Assembly: GCA_002338445.1 (NCBI GenBank)
Contig: DDII01000013.1
Span: forward strand, 1 to 64,000
Reading direction: 5' to 3'
Source of the DNA: Cellvibrionales bacterium UBA1854
Lineage (GTDB): Bacteria; Pseudomonadota; Gammaproteobacteria; Pseudomonadales; Porticoccaceae
Length of the DNA stretch: 64,000 bases
Shown: positions 17,891 to 28,066 of the stretch, piece after piece
Layout: each line of letters begins with the position of its first letter
Position numbering within the stretch: position 1 is the stretch's first letter
Notes under the pieces: model-generated
Told to the model about the DNA's origin: nothing
Databases searched by the model: none
Seen by the model: only the letters and a program-made list of their open reading frames with translations
Position numbers and translations under genes: made by a program

Positions 17891-19411
17891 TCAGTCTGGA
17901 TTACCTAAAAATAATTTGTAACAATTGTTGTGTGTTTCAACAACATATCGGTATTTCAAACTGTCGAGAAACACTTTAATTTCGTCTCTTTGATTGTCTA
18001 ACGCCTGTAAAGCCACCAAAACTCTACCAAATGCGGAGCCGTGATTCCTGTAATGAAACAATGAAATATTCCAACGGTCACCTAATATATTCAAAAAGTT
18101 GAGTAGTGCTCCTGGGCGTTCAGGAAAGTCAAATCGATACACTTGTTCTTCGGATACCTTTGGTGCTCTTCCACCAACCATGTGTCTTATGTGCAGTTTA
18201 GCCATCTCATTATCCGTCATATCCTCGACACAATAGTTCTGCGATATTAAATCCTGAATAAGTTCTAACCGATCTGGGTCACCCGTAACTTGTACCCCCA
18301 CAAAAATTTGCGCCGCCTCACTGCTGCTATACCGATAGTTGAACTCAGTAATATTTCGCAGTTTCAATGATTGACAGAAATTTTTGAAACTTCCGGGTTG
18401 CTCATTAATTGTGACCGCAATAATTGCCTCTCTTTTCTCGCCTGTTTGTGTTCTTTCAGAAATGTATCGAAGACGATCGAAATCAATATTGGCTCCACAC
18501 TGCACGGCAAGCAAAGTTTCATTCAAAACACCCTTCTCTAAAATATATTTCTTTAATCCTGCTAGGCCGATAGCTCCTGAGGGCTCGCAAATAGCACGAG
18601 TATCATTAAAAGTATCTTTTATTGCAGCACATATTTCATCAGTTGTCACAGCGATCACCTCATGTACAAGGTCTTTGAGTATATCCCAGGTGTGATTACC
18701 AATTTCAGCTACAGCAGTACCATCAGCAAAAATGCCAACCTCCGGCAGGCGCACCGGATGACCCGCCTCAATGGCAGCCGCCAGACAAGCGGCATCATCC
18801 GATTCAACTGCAATAATTTTGGTTTCTGGCCTCATCGCCGAGAGGTATGCTGCTATCCCTGCGCACAACCCGCCACCGCCTACAGCGATAAAAATCGCAT
18901 CCAAAGGCTGAGCTATTTGTCGATGTATCTCCATCCCAATTGTGCCTTGGCCGACAATGACATCGCGATCGTCAAAAGGATGGACAAATACTGATTTCTC
19001 TTTTTCTGAAAGCTGTTCTGCATACGCTGCTGCAGAATTATAATCGTCTCCGTAGAGTACAACCTCCGCTCCATAAGCTTGCACTGCATCTACCTTGATT
19101 CTTGGAGTGGTAACTGGCATTACTATGGTTGCATGAACTTGCAATTTTTTTGCTGCAATAGCAACACCTTGTGCATGATTCCCTGCAGATGCAGCAATTA
19201 CACCCTTACACATTTGCGCTCGAGTTAGGTTCTTTAGCTTGTTGTAAGCGCCTCTCACCTTGAAAGAAAAAATAGGCTGCAGATCCTCGCGCTTGAGTAA
19301 AATTTTATTACTTAAACGATGCGATAAAATCTGCGCTGAAGACACGGGCGTCTCCAATGCCAAATCATATATCTCGGCATTATGTATCGCTCTTACATAA
19401 TCAAACGACAT
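17891..19411 (-). CDS. ilvA: Threonine deaminase (biosynthetic)
   Basis: PLP enzyme converting threonine to 2-oxobutanoate, the first committed step of isoleucine synthesis. 506 aa: catalytic domain to about residue 320 with the PLP lysine in FSFKVRGAYNKL and the glycine-rich loop AVGGGGLCAGIAAYL; then two ACT-like regulatory domains (about 330-410 and 420-500) for isoleucine/valine control. Length and two regulatory domains fit IlvA, not the shorter catabolic TdcB. Converges with pyk and diverges from rpiA, the ilvA/rpiA arrangement common in Pseudomonas. Confidence 0.96.
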   Translation of the reverse strand: MSFDYVRAIHNAEIYDLALETPVSSAQILSHRLSNKILLKREDLQPIFSFKVRGAYNKLKNLTRAQMCKGVIAASAGNHAQGVAIAAKKLQVHATIVMPVTTPRIKVDAVQAYGAEVVLYGDDYNSAAAYAEQLSEKEKSVFVHPFDDRDVIVGQGTIGMEIHRQIAQPLDAIFIAVGGGGLCAGIAAYLSAMRPETKIIAVESDDAACLAAAIEAGHPVRLPEVGIFADGTAVAEIGNHTWDILKDLVHEVIAVTTDEICAAIKDTFNDTRAICEPSGAIGLAGLKKYILEKGVLNETLLAVQCGANIDFDRLRYISERTQTGEKREAIIAVTINEQPGSFKNFCQSLKLRNITEFNYRYSSSEAAQIFVGVQVTGDPDRLELIQDLISQNYCVEDMTDNEMAKLHIRHMVGGRAPKVSEEQVYRFDFPERPGALLNFLNILGDRWNISLFHYRNHGSAFGRVLVALQALDNQRDEIKVFLDSLKYRYVVETHNNCYKLFLGNPD

Positions 19412-19547
19412 ACTTAAAATCCTTTTTAATCCAGGCTTGTTAAGTGTAACTCAATTATCACCTTGTCCTGATAAAATAATGACTACTGTACACAGTTGAA
19501 AGTCATGTATGATTTGGAAATCGAATAAATACGGGTATTTTTCTTTA

Positions 19548-20252
19548 ATGAATAAAAAAGATGTATCAAAGAAAGCAGCAGCACAAGCAGCAATAGAGTT
19601 TACTTTGAGTCGTATTTGTAAATCGAGCATAATTGGAATCGGAACTGGTTCCACAGTTAATCACTTCATCGATTTACTCGCTGAGTGTCATCAAAACTTC
19701 CTCGGTACTGTCGCAAGCTCAAAAATATCCGATAACCGGCTTCGAACTAACGGAATAAAAGTACTCAACCCCAATGATGTCTCAGAACTGAAAATCTATA
19801 TTGACGGTGCTGATGAGATAAATAGCGAACTGGAGGTGATAAAGGGTGGAGGTGGCGCGCTTACCCAAGAAAAAATAATCTGTGCCATGGCCAAAGAATT
19901 CCTTTGTATTGCAGACGATTCTAAATGGGTGAAGAGGCTCGGCAAATTCCCTCTTCCGATAGAGGTCATTCCCATGGCCCGAAACAAAGTCGCCCGCGAG
20001 TTGGTTCTTATGGGCGCTAATCCGATTTGGCGTCGAAAATTTGTCACAGACAATGGGAATGACATAATCGATGCTCATGGTTTATGGCCAATAGAAAATC
20101 CTGAGGCTTTAGAAACTCAAATAAATCAAATTTCAGGGGTTGTCACGAATGGTATTTTTGCGAAAAATAGTCCAGACACAGTACTCATCGCTTCACCAAA
20201 TCAAATTACAACTCATATTCGACAAGACAAAATATCAAGATCGTTTTTGTAA
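19548..20252 (+). CDS. rpiA: Ribose-5-phosphate isomerase A
   Basis: Interconverts ribulose-5-P and ribose-5-P in the pentose phosphate pathway. 234 aa from the ATG at 19548; the frame extends 13 codons upstream but MNKKDVSKKAAAQAA fits the family N terminus. Visible: IGIGTGSTVNHFID, YIDGADEIN (catalytic Asp region), and KGGGGALTQEKI. Only 12 nt separate its stop from that of the convergent DUF2333 gene. Confidence 0.96.
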   Translation: MNKKDVSKKAAAQAAIEFTLSRICKSSIIGIGTGSTVNHFIDLLAECHQNFLGTVASSKISDNRLRTNGIKVLNPNDVSELKIYIDGADEINSELEVIKGGGGALTQEKIICAMAKEFLCIADDSKWVKRLGKFPLPIEVIPMARNKVARELVLMGANPIWRRKFVTDNGNDIIDAHGLWPIENPEALETQINQISGVVTNGIFAKNSPDTVLIASPNQITTHIRQDKISRSFL

Positions 20253-20264
20253 CTTTTGTAAATC

Positions 20265-21281
20265 CTAACCTTGGGACAAAAGTTCCCTCAAATCAATCAG
20301 TGCAGCGTTAGCTCGACTTATATAAGAGGCCATTACCAAAGAGTGATTGGCAAAAATCCCATAACCACTACCGTTTAGAATAATAGGGGCATGCACGATT
20401 TGCAGGCTACTCTCTAGTTCATAAATTATCTGTTGCAAACTAGCTCTAGCCCTCTTTTTTTCTAAAACATCACCAAAGTCGACGTTAACTGCTCTCAAAA
20501 AATGAACAAGTGCCCAAGCTGTTCCCCTCGCTTCATAAAAAACATTATCGATCAATAACCAAGAAGTTCGAACATGTCGTCGCACATTTTCTGCGCTTGA
20601 CTCTTCATCTGGTACGCCAGCAATACGGTGCTTTCCGACACTCGACGATAATCGCTGTGATATGCTTCCAAGTCGAGTCTCTACAGTTAGTAACCAGTAA
20701 CGAAGATTATCTGCTCGAGAAAAAAATTCCGCCGCAGGTGACCTTCTATTATTTAATCGCTCCATGTAACTTGTTAAAAATTCTTGTCCTTCAGCATATT
20801 CACTTTCTGGCCAAGGTACTGCCCAACTCAAATGGTCAACATTAAAACGTGGCTCCGCGAAAGAAAGGTCAGGATCTTCACTAGATTGAGATTGAGAGCG
20901 ACTAAAAGATTCACGAAGAGCTTTGGAGAGATCTCTAACTTGAACTAACACACCAAATTCCCAACTAGGTATATTATCAAGCCAAACGCCAGGGGGCATA
21001 ACATCGTTACTCAAATACCCTCCAGGTTTATTGAGTAATATATCCACGACTTCAATAAGTGTGGAAACAATCCTGAACCCAGTTACATTCTCGCTTTCAT
21101 TGTGACCAAGTGGGGTTAACCCAGGCTCATTGCTCCAATTAAATGAGAAAAAAAACAGTAATAGAAAAATAAAAGCACTTACAATTCCCGGAAGATTTAT
21201 GAACTTAGATATTTCATCTGCAACTCTTATGCGTTTAACAACACGATGACACATCATTAAGGTCTTTTGAAAAAAATTCAT
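20265..21281 (-). CDS. DUF2333 family protein
   Basis: Function unknown. 338 aa with one transmembrane segment near residues 34-50, then a mainly helical soluble part. Family-like motifs include PGGYLSNDVMPPGVWLDNIPSWEFGVLVQVRD (here described, residues about 88-120) and SYGIFANHSLVMASYISRAN-like C-terminal region. Homologues neighbour rpiA/ilvA in related bacteria. The strong conservation and an N-terminal anchor suggest an inner-membrane role facing the periplasm, but no activity can be named. Confidence 0.85.
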   Translation of the reverse strand: MNFFQKTLMMCHRVVKRIRVADEISKFINLPGIVSAFIFLLLFFFSFNWSNEPGLTPLGHNESENVTGFRIVSTLIEVVDILLNKPGGYLSNDVMPPGVWLDNIPSWEFGVLVQVRDLSKALRESFSRSQSQSSEDPDLSFAEPRFNVDHLSWAVPWPESEYAEGQEFLTSYMERLNNRRSPAAEFFSRADNLRYWLLTVETRLGSISQRLSSSVGKHRIAGVPDEESSAENVRRHVRTSWLLIDNVFYEARGTAWALVHFLRAVNVDFGDVLEKKRARASLQQIIYELESSLQIVHAPIILNGSGYGIFANHSLVMASYISRANAALIDLRELLSQG

Positions 21282-21891
21282 TTCCTCTTACCCCGACTAA
21301 ACTGCAGCGAAAAAACAAGATTAACAATGCCGTGCTCCCAGCCAATCATTGTAAAATCTTACTTTTTTTAAGCGAATACTTCTTTCATTCACTAAGAAAA
21401 AATTTACATAACATTTGTTTCCATGGGAGTGCACTACGCTTGAACAACAAAATTAATCCTCGATCTGCAACATTTTGTCCATCCATGAACAAACTTGGTC
21501 AAACCCTCCAAAACACTCGAAAGCAACTGAGCCAAATTTTCGCTGCTAACTACTCTTTAATTCGGTGAAAGTATCCATTTCGCAGCTTCAGAGACACTTA
21601 AAATACTACAGATATTATGCATCGGTACCGAATATAAAGAAAACGGTAATACAACCATCGTTAGAATTTACAAAAGCATTTTAAATTACCAAGCACCTAG
21701 TGCTCGCAGTTTTTTAAACTGATCGGTCTTTTTATATTTGTAATCGACTGCAAAAGACAACCTAGCAATACTCAACCCCCATGTAATACTATGATCATAG
21801 TATACCAATAAAGCGTAAAACTCGTGCTTGAATGATGTATTGCAAAAAAAATTTAAAAATACCTTTTTAAACAGCTTTTTATAAGTATATC
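21282..21891. other. 610-base intergenic region before dsbD
   Basis: Lies between two divergent genes (DUF2333, minus; dsbD, plus) and should hold promoters for both. AT-rich. It contains an 18-bp perfect palindrome at 21786-21803 and T/A runs but no convincing gene: a 78-codon frame at 21332-21568 lacks a ribosome-binding site and any recognisable similarity. No tRNA or known RNA family seen. Confidence 0.5.
21786..21803. repeat. 18-bp perfect palindrome upstream of dsbD
   Basis: ATACTATGATCATAGTAT reads the same on both strands. It is about 90 bp before dsbD, a spacing typical of operators for dimeric regulators. No regulator gene is adjacent and I cannot match it to a known site. Confidence 0.45.
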
Positions 21892-23649
21892 TTGGGGAGA
21901 CAGGCTGCTATTAACATATTAATTTACAGGAATTTATTCTTAAAGATAACATTACTCTATTCGAGTTGTTTTATCCTCGCGCATGAACCTAGTTTGGCAC
22001 AGTACAATGTGGACAACCAAACTAGAGGAACTCCAAGACTTATAGAAAGTAAGTTTTTACCTGTAGAGGAAGCGTTCATTTTCTCCCAGAGCATCGAAGA
22101 AGATAAAATCGTTCTCAAATGGTCAATAGCACCGAACTATTATCTTTATCAAGATGGTTTTAAATTCAAATTCAACAAATCAACTAGCTACGAAAAAGGC
22201 ATACAATACCCCATTGGAGTAGTGAAATGGGATGACTTCTTTGAAAAAGAGCTAATTGTTTTCTATAACGAGGTAGAAATAAGGGTGCCCTGGTTAGCGG
22301 GTGAAAACCCCCAGCTAATTGAAGTGTATTGGCAAGGGTGTGCTGATGCTGGACTTTGCTATCCCCCTCAAAGCTCACAATTTGAAGTAGATATAGAAAC
22401 GGGAACTTTGAGTCCTCACGTTTCAGGCATTGATGTTTCAGCTATGTCTCCAGCACCAAATTCCGTGGTCTTCACAATTATCATCGCAATTCTTGGTGGT
22501 ATGCTTCTCAACCTAATGCCATGCGTATTTCCTGTGCTATCCATCAAAGCATTTGCGTTACTGAAAAATCAAGATTGTCCAAGAGCGAACAAAGTACATG
22601 GTTTTGTTTACAGCTTCGGCGTAATCCTAAGTTTTGTAATCATAGCCGGTATCATGCTCCTGCTTCGAGCTAGTGGAGAAGCCATTGGCTGGGGTTTTCA
22701 ATTACAATCACCTATTTTTGTATCAAGTTTAGTGTTTTTGTTTTTCATCATGGCTCTTTCCTTCGCAGGCTTCATTGAAATTGGCTCCCGCCTAATGTTT
22801 TTAGGTCGAAGCAGCACAGAAGGAACAAGTTACCGATCATCATTCATGACCGGAGTTCTTGCCACCACGGTGGCTAGTCCTTGCACAGCGCCTTTTATGG
22901 GGCCTGCTCTAGGTTTTGCCGTTACACAACCCACGCTCGTAGCTCTAATAATATTTGGATCTTTAGGTCTGGGAATGTCCTTACCTCTTTTAGTTATTTC
23001 TTGGGTTCCATCAGCTTACAAAATATTTCCTAAGCCTGGGGCGTGGATGCAGTTGATTAAACAAGTGTTAGCTCTACCTCTTATTTTAACTGCAATTTGG
23101 TTATTATGGATTGTCGGACGCCAAACTAATATTGACGTCGTAGCTTCGATTCTCGTCGGCATAACATTGCTATCTTTGAGTATTTGGTTGTTAAAAACAA
23201 CTTTGCTTCAAAATAATTTTTGCAAACCGATAGCTTACTGCTGTCTACTGCTGGCAGCGGTTATACCTTTTAATGTTATAACTCAACAAAAAATTGATCC
23301 AACATGGGAAAAATATAGCGCTCAGAGGCTAGAGAGTCTGAAGTCCGTTAAGAAGCCGGTCTTCATTAATGTCAGCGCTGATTGGTGCATTACTTGCTTG
23401 TTAAATGAAAAGTTGGTGTTGAATACAGACACCTTTCACTCAACTCTCAAAGAGAACAACATAACCTATTTAAAAGCTGATTGGACAAATCATGACGTCG
23501 AAATTACAAATTTTTTAAACAATTATCAACGCACTGGAGTGCCACTTTATGTTTACTTTCCCGGGAACGGTGAGAACGAACAAATTCTAAATCAAATACT
23601 GTCGCCAGCTGAGATCACGACAGTTCTTACAAAAAAAACTATTCCATAG
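21892..23649 (+). CDS. dsbD: Thiol:disulfide interchange protein DsbD
   Basis: Inner-membrane reductase that carries electrons from cytoplasmic thioredoxin to periplasmic DsbC-type proteins and cytochrome maturation. About 585 aa: signal peptide (about 1-36), alpha domain with GCADAGLCYPP cysteines, eight-helix beta domain with LMPCVFPVLS and ASPCTAPFMG cysteines, and a C-terminal thioredoxin-like domain with WCITC. No ATG is available: the TTG at 21892 has no ribosome-binding site, while an ATT at 21910 follows GGGGAG by ten bases. The start is therefore uncertain. trxA, encoded at 48351, is a likely electron donor. Confidence 0.93.
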   Translation: MGRQAAINILIYRNLFLKITLLYSSCFILAHEPSLAQYNVDNQTRGTPRLIESKFLPVEEAFIFSQSIEEDKIVLKWSIAPNYYLYQDGFKFKFNKSTSYEKGIQYPIGVVKWDDFFEKELIVFYNEVEIRVPWLAGENPQLIEVYWQGCADAGLCYPPQSSQFEVDIETGTLSPHVSGIDVSAMSPAPNSVVFTIIIAILGGMLLNLMPCVFPVLSIKAFALLKNQDCPRANKVHGFVYSFGVILSFVIIAGIMLLLRASGEAIGWGFQLQSPIFVSSLVFLFFIMALSFAGFIEIGSRLMFLGRSSTEGTSYRSSFMTGVLATTVASPCTAPFMGPALGFAVTQPTLVALIIFGSLGLGMSLPLLVISWVPSAYKIFPKPGAWMQLIKQVLALPLILTAIWLLWIVGRQTNIDVVASILVGITLLSLSIWLLKTTLLQNNFCKPIAYCCLLLAAVIPFNVITQQKIDPTWEKYSAQRLESLKSVKKPVFINVSADWCITCLLNEKLVLNTDTFHSTLKENNITYLKADWTNHDVEITNFLNNYQRTGVPLYVYFPGNGENEQILNQILSPAEITTVLTKKTIP

Positions 23650-23812
23650 TAAGCATGTTTAACGGACATTAAATCAAGCAAATCCCCTCTAACGAGTAAG
23701 ATTTTTAAAAATATATGTGATAAATTCGTAGAATTTCTTCGATTCGATGCCTATAATTCATGATCTCACTCATAATCGCAAAAAAAGTGTGGATGTCGAA
23801 GGGAGTATTAAT

Positions 23813-24262
23813 ATGGCTGAAATCCTGCTCTTGAATGGTCCAAACCTAAATCTTTTAGGATCGCGAGAGACCAACTATTACGGGACTGATTCTCTCAGTA
23901 GTATTACTGAAAGTCTTTCGATTAAAGCAACAAAGGCGGGTCATAATCTGACCTATTTACAAAGTAATGCTGAACATACACTTTTGGAGTGGATTCAAAC
24001 TGCACCTAAAAAGGGTACAAGCTTAATAATAATAAATCCTGGCGCATTTACGCATACAAGTATAGCTATGCGGGACGCAATGATTGCCGTTAACATTCCT
24101 TTCATTGAAGTTCACCTTTCAAATATTGCATCGCGTGAAATATTTAGAAAAAAATCTTATTTTTCTGATATTGCTATTGGCGTTATAAGTGGGTTCGGAT
24201 CACTTAGCTATCATGTGGCTATGTATGCGGCCATTGAAGAATTAAGTCGACTTGAAATTTGA
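23813..24262 (+). CDS. aroQ: 3-dehydroquinate dehydratase, type II
   Basis: Third step of the shikimate pathway. 149 aa from the ATG at 23813; the upstream in-frame ATG at 23747 adds 22 residues not found in the family. Visible: LLLNGPNLNLLGSRE, the catalytic tyrosine in YYG, NPGAFTHTSIAMRDA and EVHLSNIASREIFRKKS. Directly followed by accB (10 nt), the common aroQ-accB-accC operon. Confidence 0.97.
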   Translation: MAEILLLNGPNLNLLGSRETNYYGTDSLSSITESLSIKATKAGHNLTYLQSNAEHTLLEWIQTAPKKGTSLIIINPGAFTHTSIAMRDAMIAVNIPFIEVHLSNIASREIFRKKSYFSDIAIGVISGFGSLSYHVAMYAAIEELSRLEI

Positions 24263-24272
24263 GAGAAATAAA

Positions 24273-24710
24273 ATGGATATCCGCAAGGTTAAAAAGCTTA
24301 TCGAATTGCTACAAGAATCAAATCTTAGCGAACTAGAGATTACAGAGGGTGATGACTCTGTGCGTATCAGCAGAAACACTCCAGCAAATTCGCTAATGGT
24401 CACTCAACAGACTCCATCTGTGATACCTTCGGTCAATGCTCCAACACAAGAATCACCACAAATAGTCGAGGAAGCTACAAATTACATCCGTTCACCTATG
24501 GTAGGGAGCTTTTATTCTGCGCCAGCGCCGGGAGCGCCCCCGTTTGTCTCAATAGGGAAATCTGTCACTAAAGGAAGTGTTGTCTGCATTGTAGAGGCAA
24601 TGAAAATGATGAATCAGATCGAAAGTGCCACAGAAGGCACGGTACGTGATATTTTAGTTAAGGACGGTGACCCCGTGGAGTTTGACCAGCCTCTGTTTAT
24701 AGTTGTCTAA
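24273..24710 (+). CDS. accB: Biotin carboxyl carrier protein of acetyl-CoA carboxylase
   Basis: Carries biotin between the carboxylase and transferase parts of acetyl-CoA carboxylase, the first step of fatty acid synthesis. 145 aa from the ATG at 24273 (GAGAG upstream). N-terminal helix [22 protein letters not shown], a Pro/Ala-rich linker, and a C-terminal biotinyl domain with the target lysine in EAMKMMN. Located between aroQ and accC. Confidence 0.97.
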   Translation: MDIRKVKKLIELLQESNLSELEITEGDDSVRISRNTPANSLMVTQQTPSVIPSVNAPTQESPQIVEEATNYIRSPMVGSFYSAPAPGAPPFVSIGKSVTKGSVVCIVEAMKMMNQIESATEGTVRDILVKDGDPVEFDQPLFIVV

Positions 24711-24726
24711 CATTACTGGAGCATAC

Positions 24727-26070
24727 GTGTTAGAAAAAGTGTTAATCGCAAACCGTGGAGAAATTGCGTTAAGAATTCTTCGGGCTTGTAAGGAGCTACG
24801 GATTAAAACCGTTGCCGTTCACTCCAAAGTTGACGCTGCGCTAAAGCACGTTAAACTTGCAGATGAGGCAATCTGTATTGGACCAAATCCCTCAGCCCAG
24901 AGCTATTTAAATATTCCAGCCATTATCAGCGCGATGGAGATAACCAATGCGAGCGCGGTTCACCCCGGCTATGGTTTTCTTGCGGAGAGTGCCGATTTTG
25001 CTGATAGGGTCGAAAACAGCGGCTTCGTCTTCATAGGTCCAACAGCAAAGGTAATTCGCATGATGGGAGACAAAGTGTCCGCCATTAGTGCAATGAAAAA
25101 AGCAGGAGTACCAACTGTGCCCGGATCGGATGGCCCCATTGATGATGACTTTGAAAAAACCAGAGCTATTGCAGAAAAGATCGGCTATCCTGTAATCATA
25201 AAAGCCTCAGCTGGCGGCGGGGGAAAAGGCATGAGAGTAGCCCAAAATACCGCACAATTAAAAACTGTACTCTCGCTAACTAGGAAAGAAGCCAAGCAAG
25301 CCTTTGGAAACGACACCCTTTACATCGAAAAGTTTTTAAATAACCCACGACATATCGAAGTTCAAATTCTGTCCGATGGGCAAGGCAGTGTGGTTCATTT
25401 GGGCGATCGAGATTGTTCTTTACAACGAAGGCATCAAAAAATATTAGAAGAGGCTCCGGCACCCGGGATTCCCGGAGAATTGCGCGCACAACTACATAAG
25501 AACTGCGTTAATGCATGTGTCCAACTTGGTTATCGAGGCGCAGGAACTTTCGAGTTTTTATATCAGGACAATGAATTCTTTTTTATTGAAATGAACACCC
25601 GCATTCAAGTTGAACATCCAGTCTCAGAAATGATAACGGGCATTGATTTGGTTAAACAGCAACTTCTGATTGCTAGTGGACATACCCTCAAATTACAGCA
25701 AAAAGATATAGTATTTCGAGGACACGCGTTCGAATGTCGAATTAATGCGGAGCATCCTGACACATTTGCTCCACAACCCGGCGTTATTAAGGCCTATCAT
25801 GCACCGGGAGGCAATGGAGTACGAGTTGATTCCCATGTATATAATGGCTACAACGTACCGCCATATTACGATTCTTTGATTGGGAAAATTATTACCTACG
25901 GAAGCGACCGCCCCTCGGCCCTGGCAAGGATGACGAATGCGTTAGATGAGATGCTAATTGACGGCATAGAAACCAACATACCACTCCATGCTGACTTAGT
26001 TCGCGATAAAAACTTCGCATCAGGCGGAGTGAGCATTCACTACTTAGAAAAGAAACTGTTGGAAAACTAG
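24727..26070 (+). CDS. accC: Biotin carboxylase subunit of acetyl-CoA carboxylase
   Basis: ATP-dependent carboxylation of the biotin on AccB. 447 aa from GTG 24727, where the N terminus becomes (V)[16 protein letters not shown] as in E. coli, with TGGAG upstream; a TTG at 24703 overlapping accB is less likely. ATP-grasp features: [34 protein letters not shown] block, and YDSLIGKII. 16 nt after accB. Confidence 0.97.
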   Translation: MLEKVLIANRGEIALRILRACKELRIKTVAVHSKVDAALKHVKLADEAICIGPNPSAQSYLNIPAIISAMEITNASAVHPGYGFLAESADFADRVENSGFVFIGPTAKVIRMMGDKVSAISAMKKAGVPTVPGSDGPIDDDFEKTRAIAEKIGYPVIIKASAGGGGKGMRVAQNTAQLKTVLSLTRKEAKQAFGNDTLYIEKFLNNPRHIEVQILSDGQGSVVHLGDRDCSLQRRHQKILEEAPAPGIPGELRAQLHKNCVNACVQLGYRGAGTFEFLYQDNEFFFIEMNTRIQVEHPVSEMITGIDLVKQQLLIASGHTLKLQQKDIVFRGHAFECRINAEHPDTFAPQPGVIKAYHAPGGNGVRVDSHVYNGYNVPPYYDSLIGKIITYGSDRPSALARMTNALDEMLIDGIETNIPLHADLVRDKNFASGGVSIHYLEKKLLEN

Positions 26071-26080
26071 ATCTTCAAAA

Positions 26081-26956
26081 ATGGCATGGATTCAAGCAAA
26101 ATGCACTTGTAAAGAAAAAGATGTTGAATTAGTTGAGGAAGCTCTTGCTGCTTTCCCAGTTGTATCGATTTCCATTAAAGATGCTGGGGACCAGATGCTT
26201 GTTGATCAGATTTCGGGAGGGAAGCCCCTGTGGGACACTTGTAAAGTTGAGGGTTTATTTGCCAGCGAAGTGAATAAAGAGTCAATTGCTAAGCATCTTA
26301 AGTCAAAAGTTTCAGAATTAGAGATTACATGGACACTCCTTTTTGAGGAAGACTGGAGCAACAGCTGGAAACGGGAAGCTCAGCCATTTTGTTGCGGTGA
26401 TTCGTTGTGGATTTACCCCAGCTGGTCAAATAAAAAAAACCTGTCACAGCCCCATGTTACCATCGATCCTGGATTAGCCTTTGGGACGGGCAGTCACCCT
26501 ACGACATTAATGTGCCTAAATTGGCTAGTAAAACAGCGTTTGTCTGGTAAGACCATTATAGATTACGGATGTGGTTCCGGTATTCTGGGTATATCAGCGC
26601 TTGTATTGGGCGCTCAAAGAGTAATAGCCGTAGACATTGATCCTCTGGCTATTACCGAAACACACCAAAATGCCGCAAAAAACGGAATCAAAAAAAAGCA
26701 ACTTTTCTGCTACCCTCCGGAGTTAATACCCCAAGATATACAAGCCGATATTTTAATTGCAAATATACTTGCAAAACCACTAACTGAGCTGGCGCCTCAT
26801 TTTAAAAAACTAACAAAGTCATGTGGGACTATATGTCTTTCCGGAGTGCTTGAGACTCAAATATCCTACGTCCAAAAAAACTATGAAAATGAATTCGAAT
26901 TTAAAACACCTATAATCGCAGAGGATTGGGTGCTGCTAGAGGGTAAAAAATTATAG
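26081..26956 (+). CDS. prmA: Ribosomal protein L11 methyltransferase
   Basis: SAM-dependent trimethylation of L11. 291 aa: N-terminal L11-recognition domain (about 1-100) and a methyltransferase domain with DPGLAFGTGSHPTT, IDYGCGSGILGISAL and ILANILAKPLTEL (NPPY-like). Ten bases after accC in the same run, as in Pseudomonas. Confidence 0.96.
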   Translation: MAWIQAKCTCKEKDVELVEEALAAFPVVSISIKDAGDQMLVDQISGGKPLWDTCKVEGLFASEVNKESIAKHLKSKVSELEITWTLLFEEDWSNSWKREAQPFCCGDSLWIYPSWSNKKNLSQPHVTIDPGLAFGTGSHPTTLMCLNWLVKQRLSGKTIIDYGCGSGILGISALVLGAQRVIAVDIDPLAITETHQNAAKNGIKKKQLFCYPPELIPQDIQADILIANILAKPLTELAPHFKKLTKSCGTICLSGVLETQISYVQKNYENEFEFKTPIIAEDWVLLEGKKL

Positions 26957-27058
26957 CGACGATATTATCTGGAAATCAGCAACGGAAAACTTAGTTTAAA
27001 ATCACGACTGTTTTAAGCACTGCTAGTCAGGTTATGATAGAGTTTCTAAATTCACTGA

Positions 27059-28066
27059 TTGCGATTAGATAATTTGTACTATATTGGGCCATATAAGATC
27101 AACAGTCGGACAATACTTGCTCCGATGGCAGGGATAACGGATTTACCGTTCAGGCGACTATGCCATGAGCTTGGAGCAGGTTTAACGGTGACTGAGATGG
27201 TTGCTTCAGATCCGAGCACGTGGAACACTACTAAATCTATGAATCGGACAACATTTGATCAGAGCCTCAGCAAAGGCACTCTTAATATAGTGCAAATTGC
27301 AGGTGCTCATCCAGAGTTCATGGCAGCTGCAGCACAGTATAACGTAGATCTCGGAGCTCATATCATAGACGTTAATATGGGGTGCCCCGCTAAAAAAGTC
27401 TGTCGTCGAGAGGCTGGTTCTTCTTTGCTGAGAGACATACCTTTAATTAAAAAAATACTTACAGCCGTTACACAGTCGGTAGACGTGCCTGTAACGTTAA
27501 AAATTCGCACGGGGTGGGACCCCACCTCTCGAAACGCGGTGCAAGTTGCAAAAATAGCAGAAGATCTTGGAATTTCTGCGCTTGCAATTCACGGTCGTAC
27601 TAGGGCATGTCGCTTTGTTGGCGAAGTGGAATATGAATCAATTGCTGAGGTAACATCCTCGGTTAATATCCCAGTTTTCGCAAATGGAGACATAAAAACG
27701 CCTCAGATGGCTGAAGAAGTGATACGTTTTACAGGCGCTGCTGCGGTGATGATTGGGAGGGCTGCTCGCGGTAATCCGTGGATATTTAATCAAATCGAGT
27801 ATTTTTTAAAGCATAAAAAAGCGATGGGATCCCCATCGAGTGCCAAGTTTCAGGAGGCCATATTGAAACACATGAGTTGGGTTTACGAATTCTATGGAAA
27901 ATCAATTGGGGTAAAAATTTTTCGCAAACACCTCAATTGGTATCTCCCTAAATCCCGTGATTTCACTCGATTTTTCAATACTCTGACTACTACCAAAGAA
28001 CAGAAACAGGCTTTAATTAGTTACCTACTAGACCACAATGATTCAATGAGAAAAAAAGCAGCCTAA
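27059..28066 (+). CDS. dusB: tRNA-dihydrouridine synthase B
   Basis: FMN-dependent reduction of uridine in the D-loop of tRNAs. 335 aa. Visible: APMAGITDLPFR, GCPAKKVCRREAGSSLLR with the catalytic cysteine, and IHGRTRACRFVGEVEYE-like block, then MIGRAARGNPWIF. Starts with TTG at 27059 (or TTG 27074); no ATG fits and no ribosome-binding site is clear. A TATGAT hexamer at 27034-27039 could be a -10. Its TAA shares one base with the ATG of fis, the conserved dusB-fis operon. Confidence 0.95.
   Translation: MRLDNLYYIGPYKINSRTILAPMAGITDLPFRRLCHELGAGLTVTEMVASDPSTWNTTKSMNRTTFDQSLSKGTLNIVQIAGAHPEFMAAAAQYNVDLGAHIIDVNMGCPAKKVCRREAGSSLLRDIPLIKKILTAVTQSVDVPVTLKIRTGWDPTSRNAVQVAKIAEDLGISALAIHGRTRACRFVGEVEYESIAEVTSSVNIPVFANGDIKTPQMAEEVIRFTGAAAVMIGRAARGNPWIFNQIEYFLKHKKAMGSPSSAKFQEAILKHMSWVYEFYGKSIGVKIFRKHLNWYLPKSRDFTRFFNTLTTTKEQKQALISYLLDHNDSMRKKAA

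Noticed and set aside
21332..21568. 78-codon frame upstream of dsbD
   Set aside because: No ribosome-binding site, composition like non-coding DNA, no recognisable similarity.
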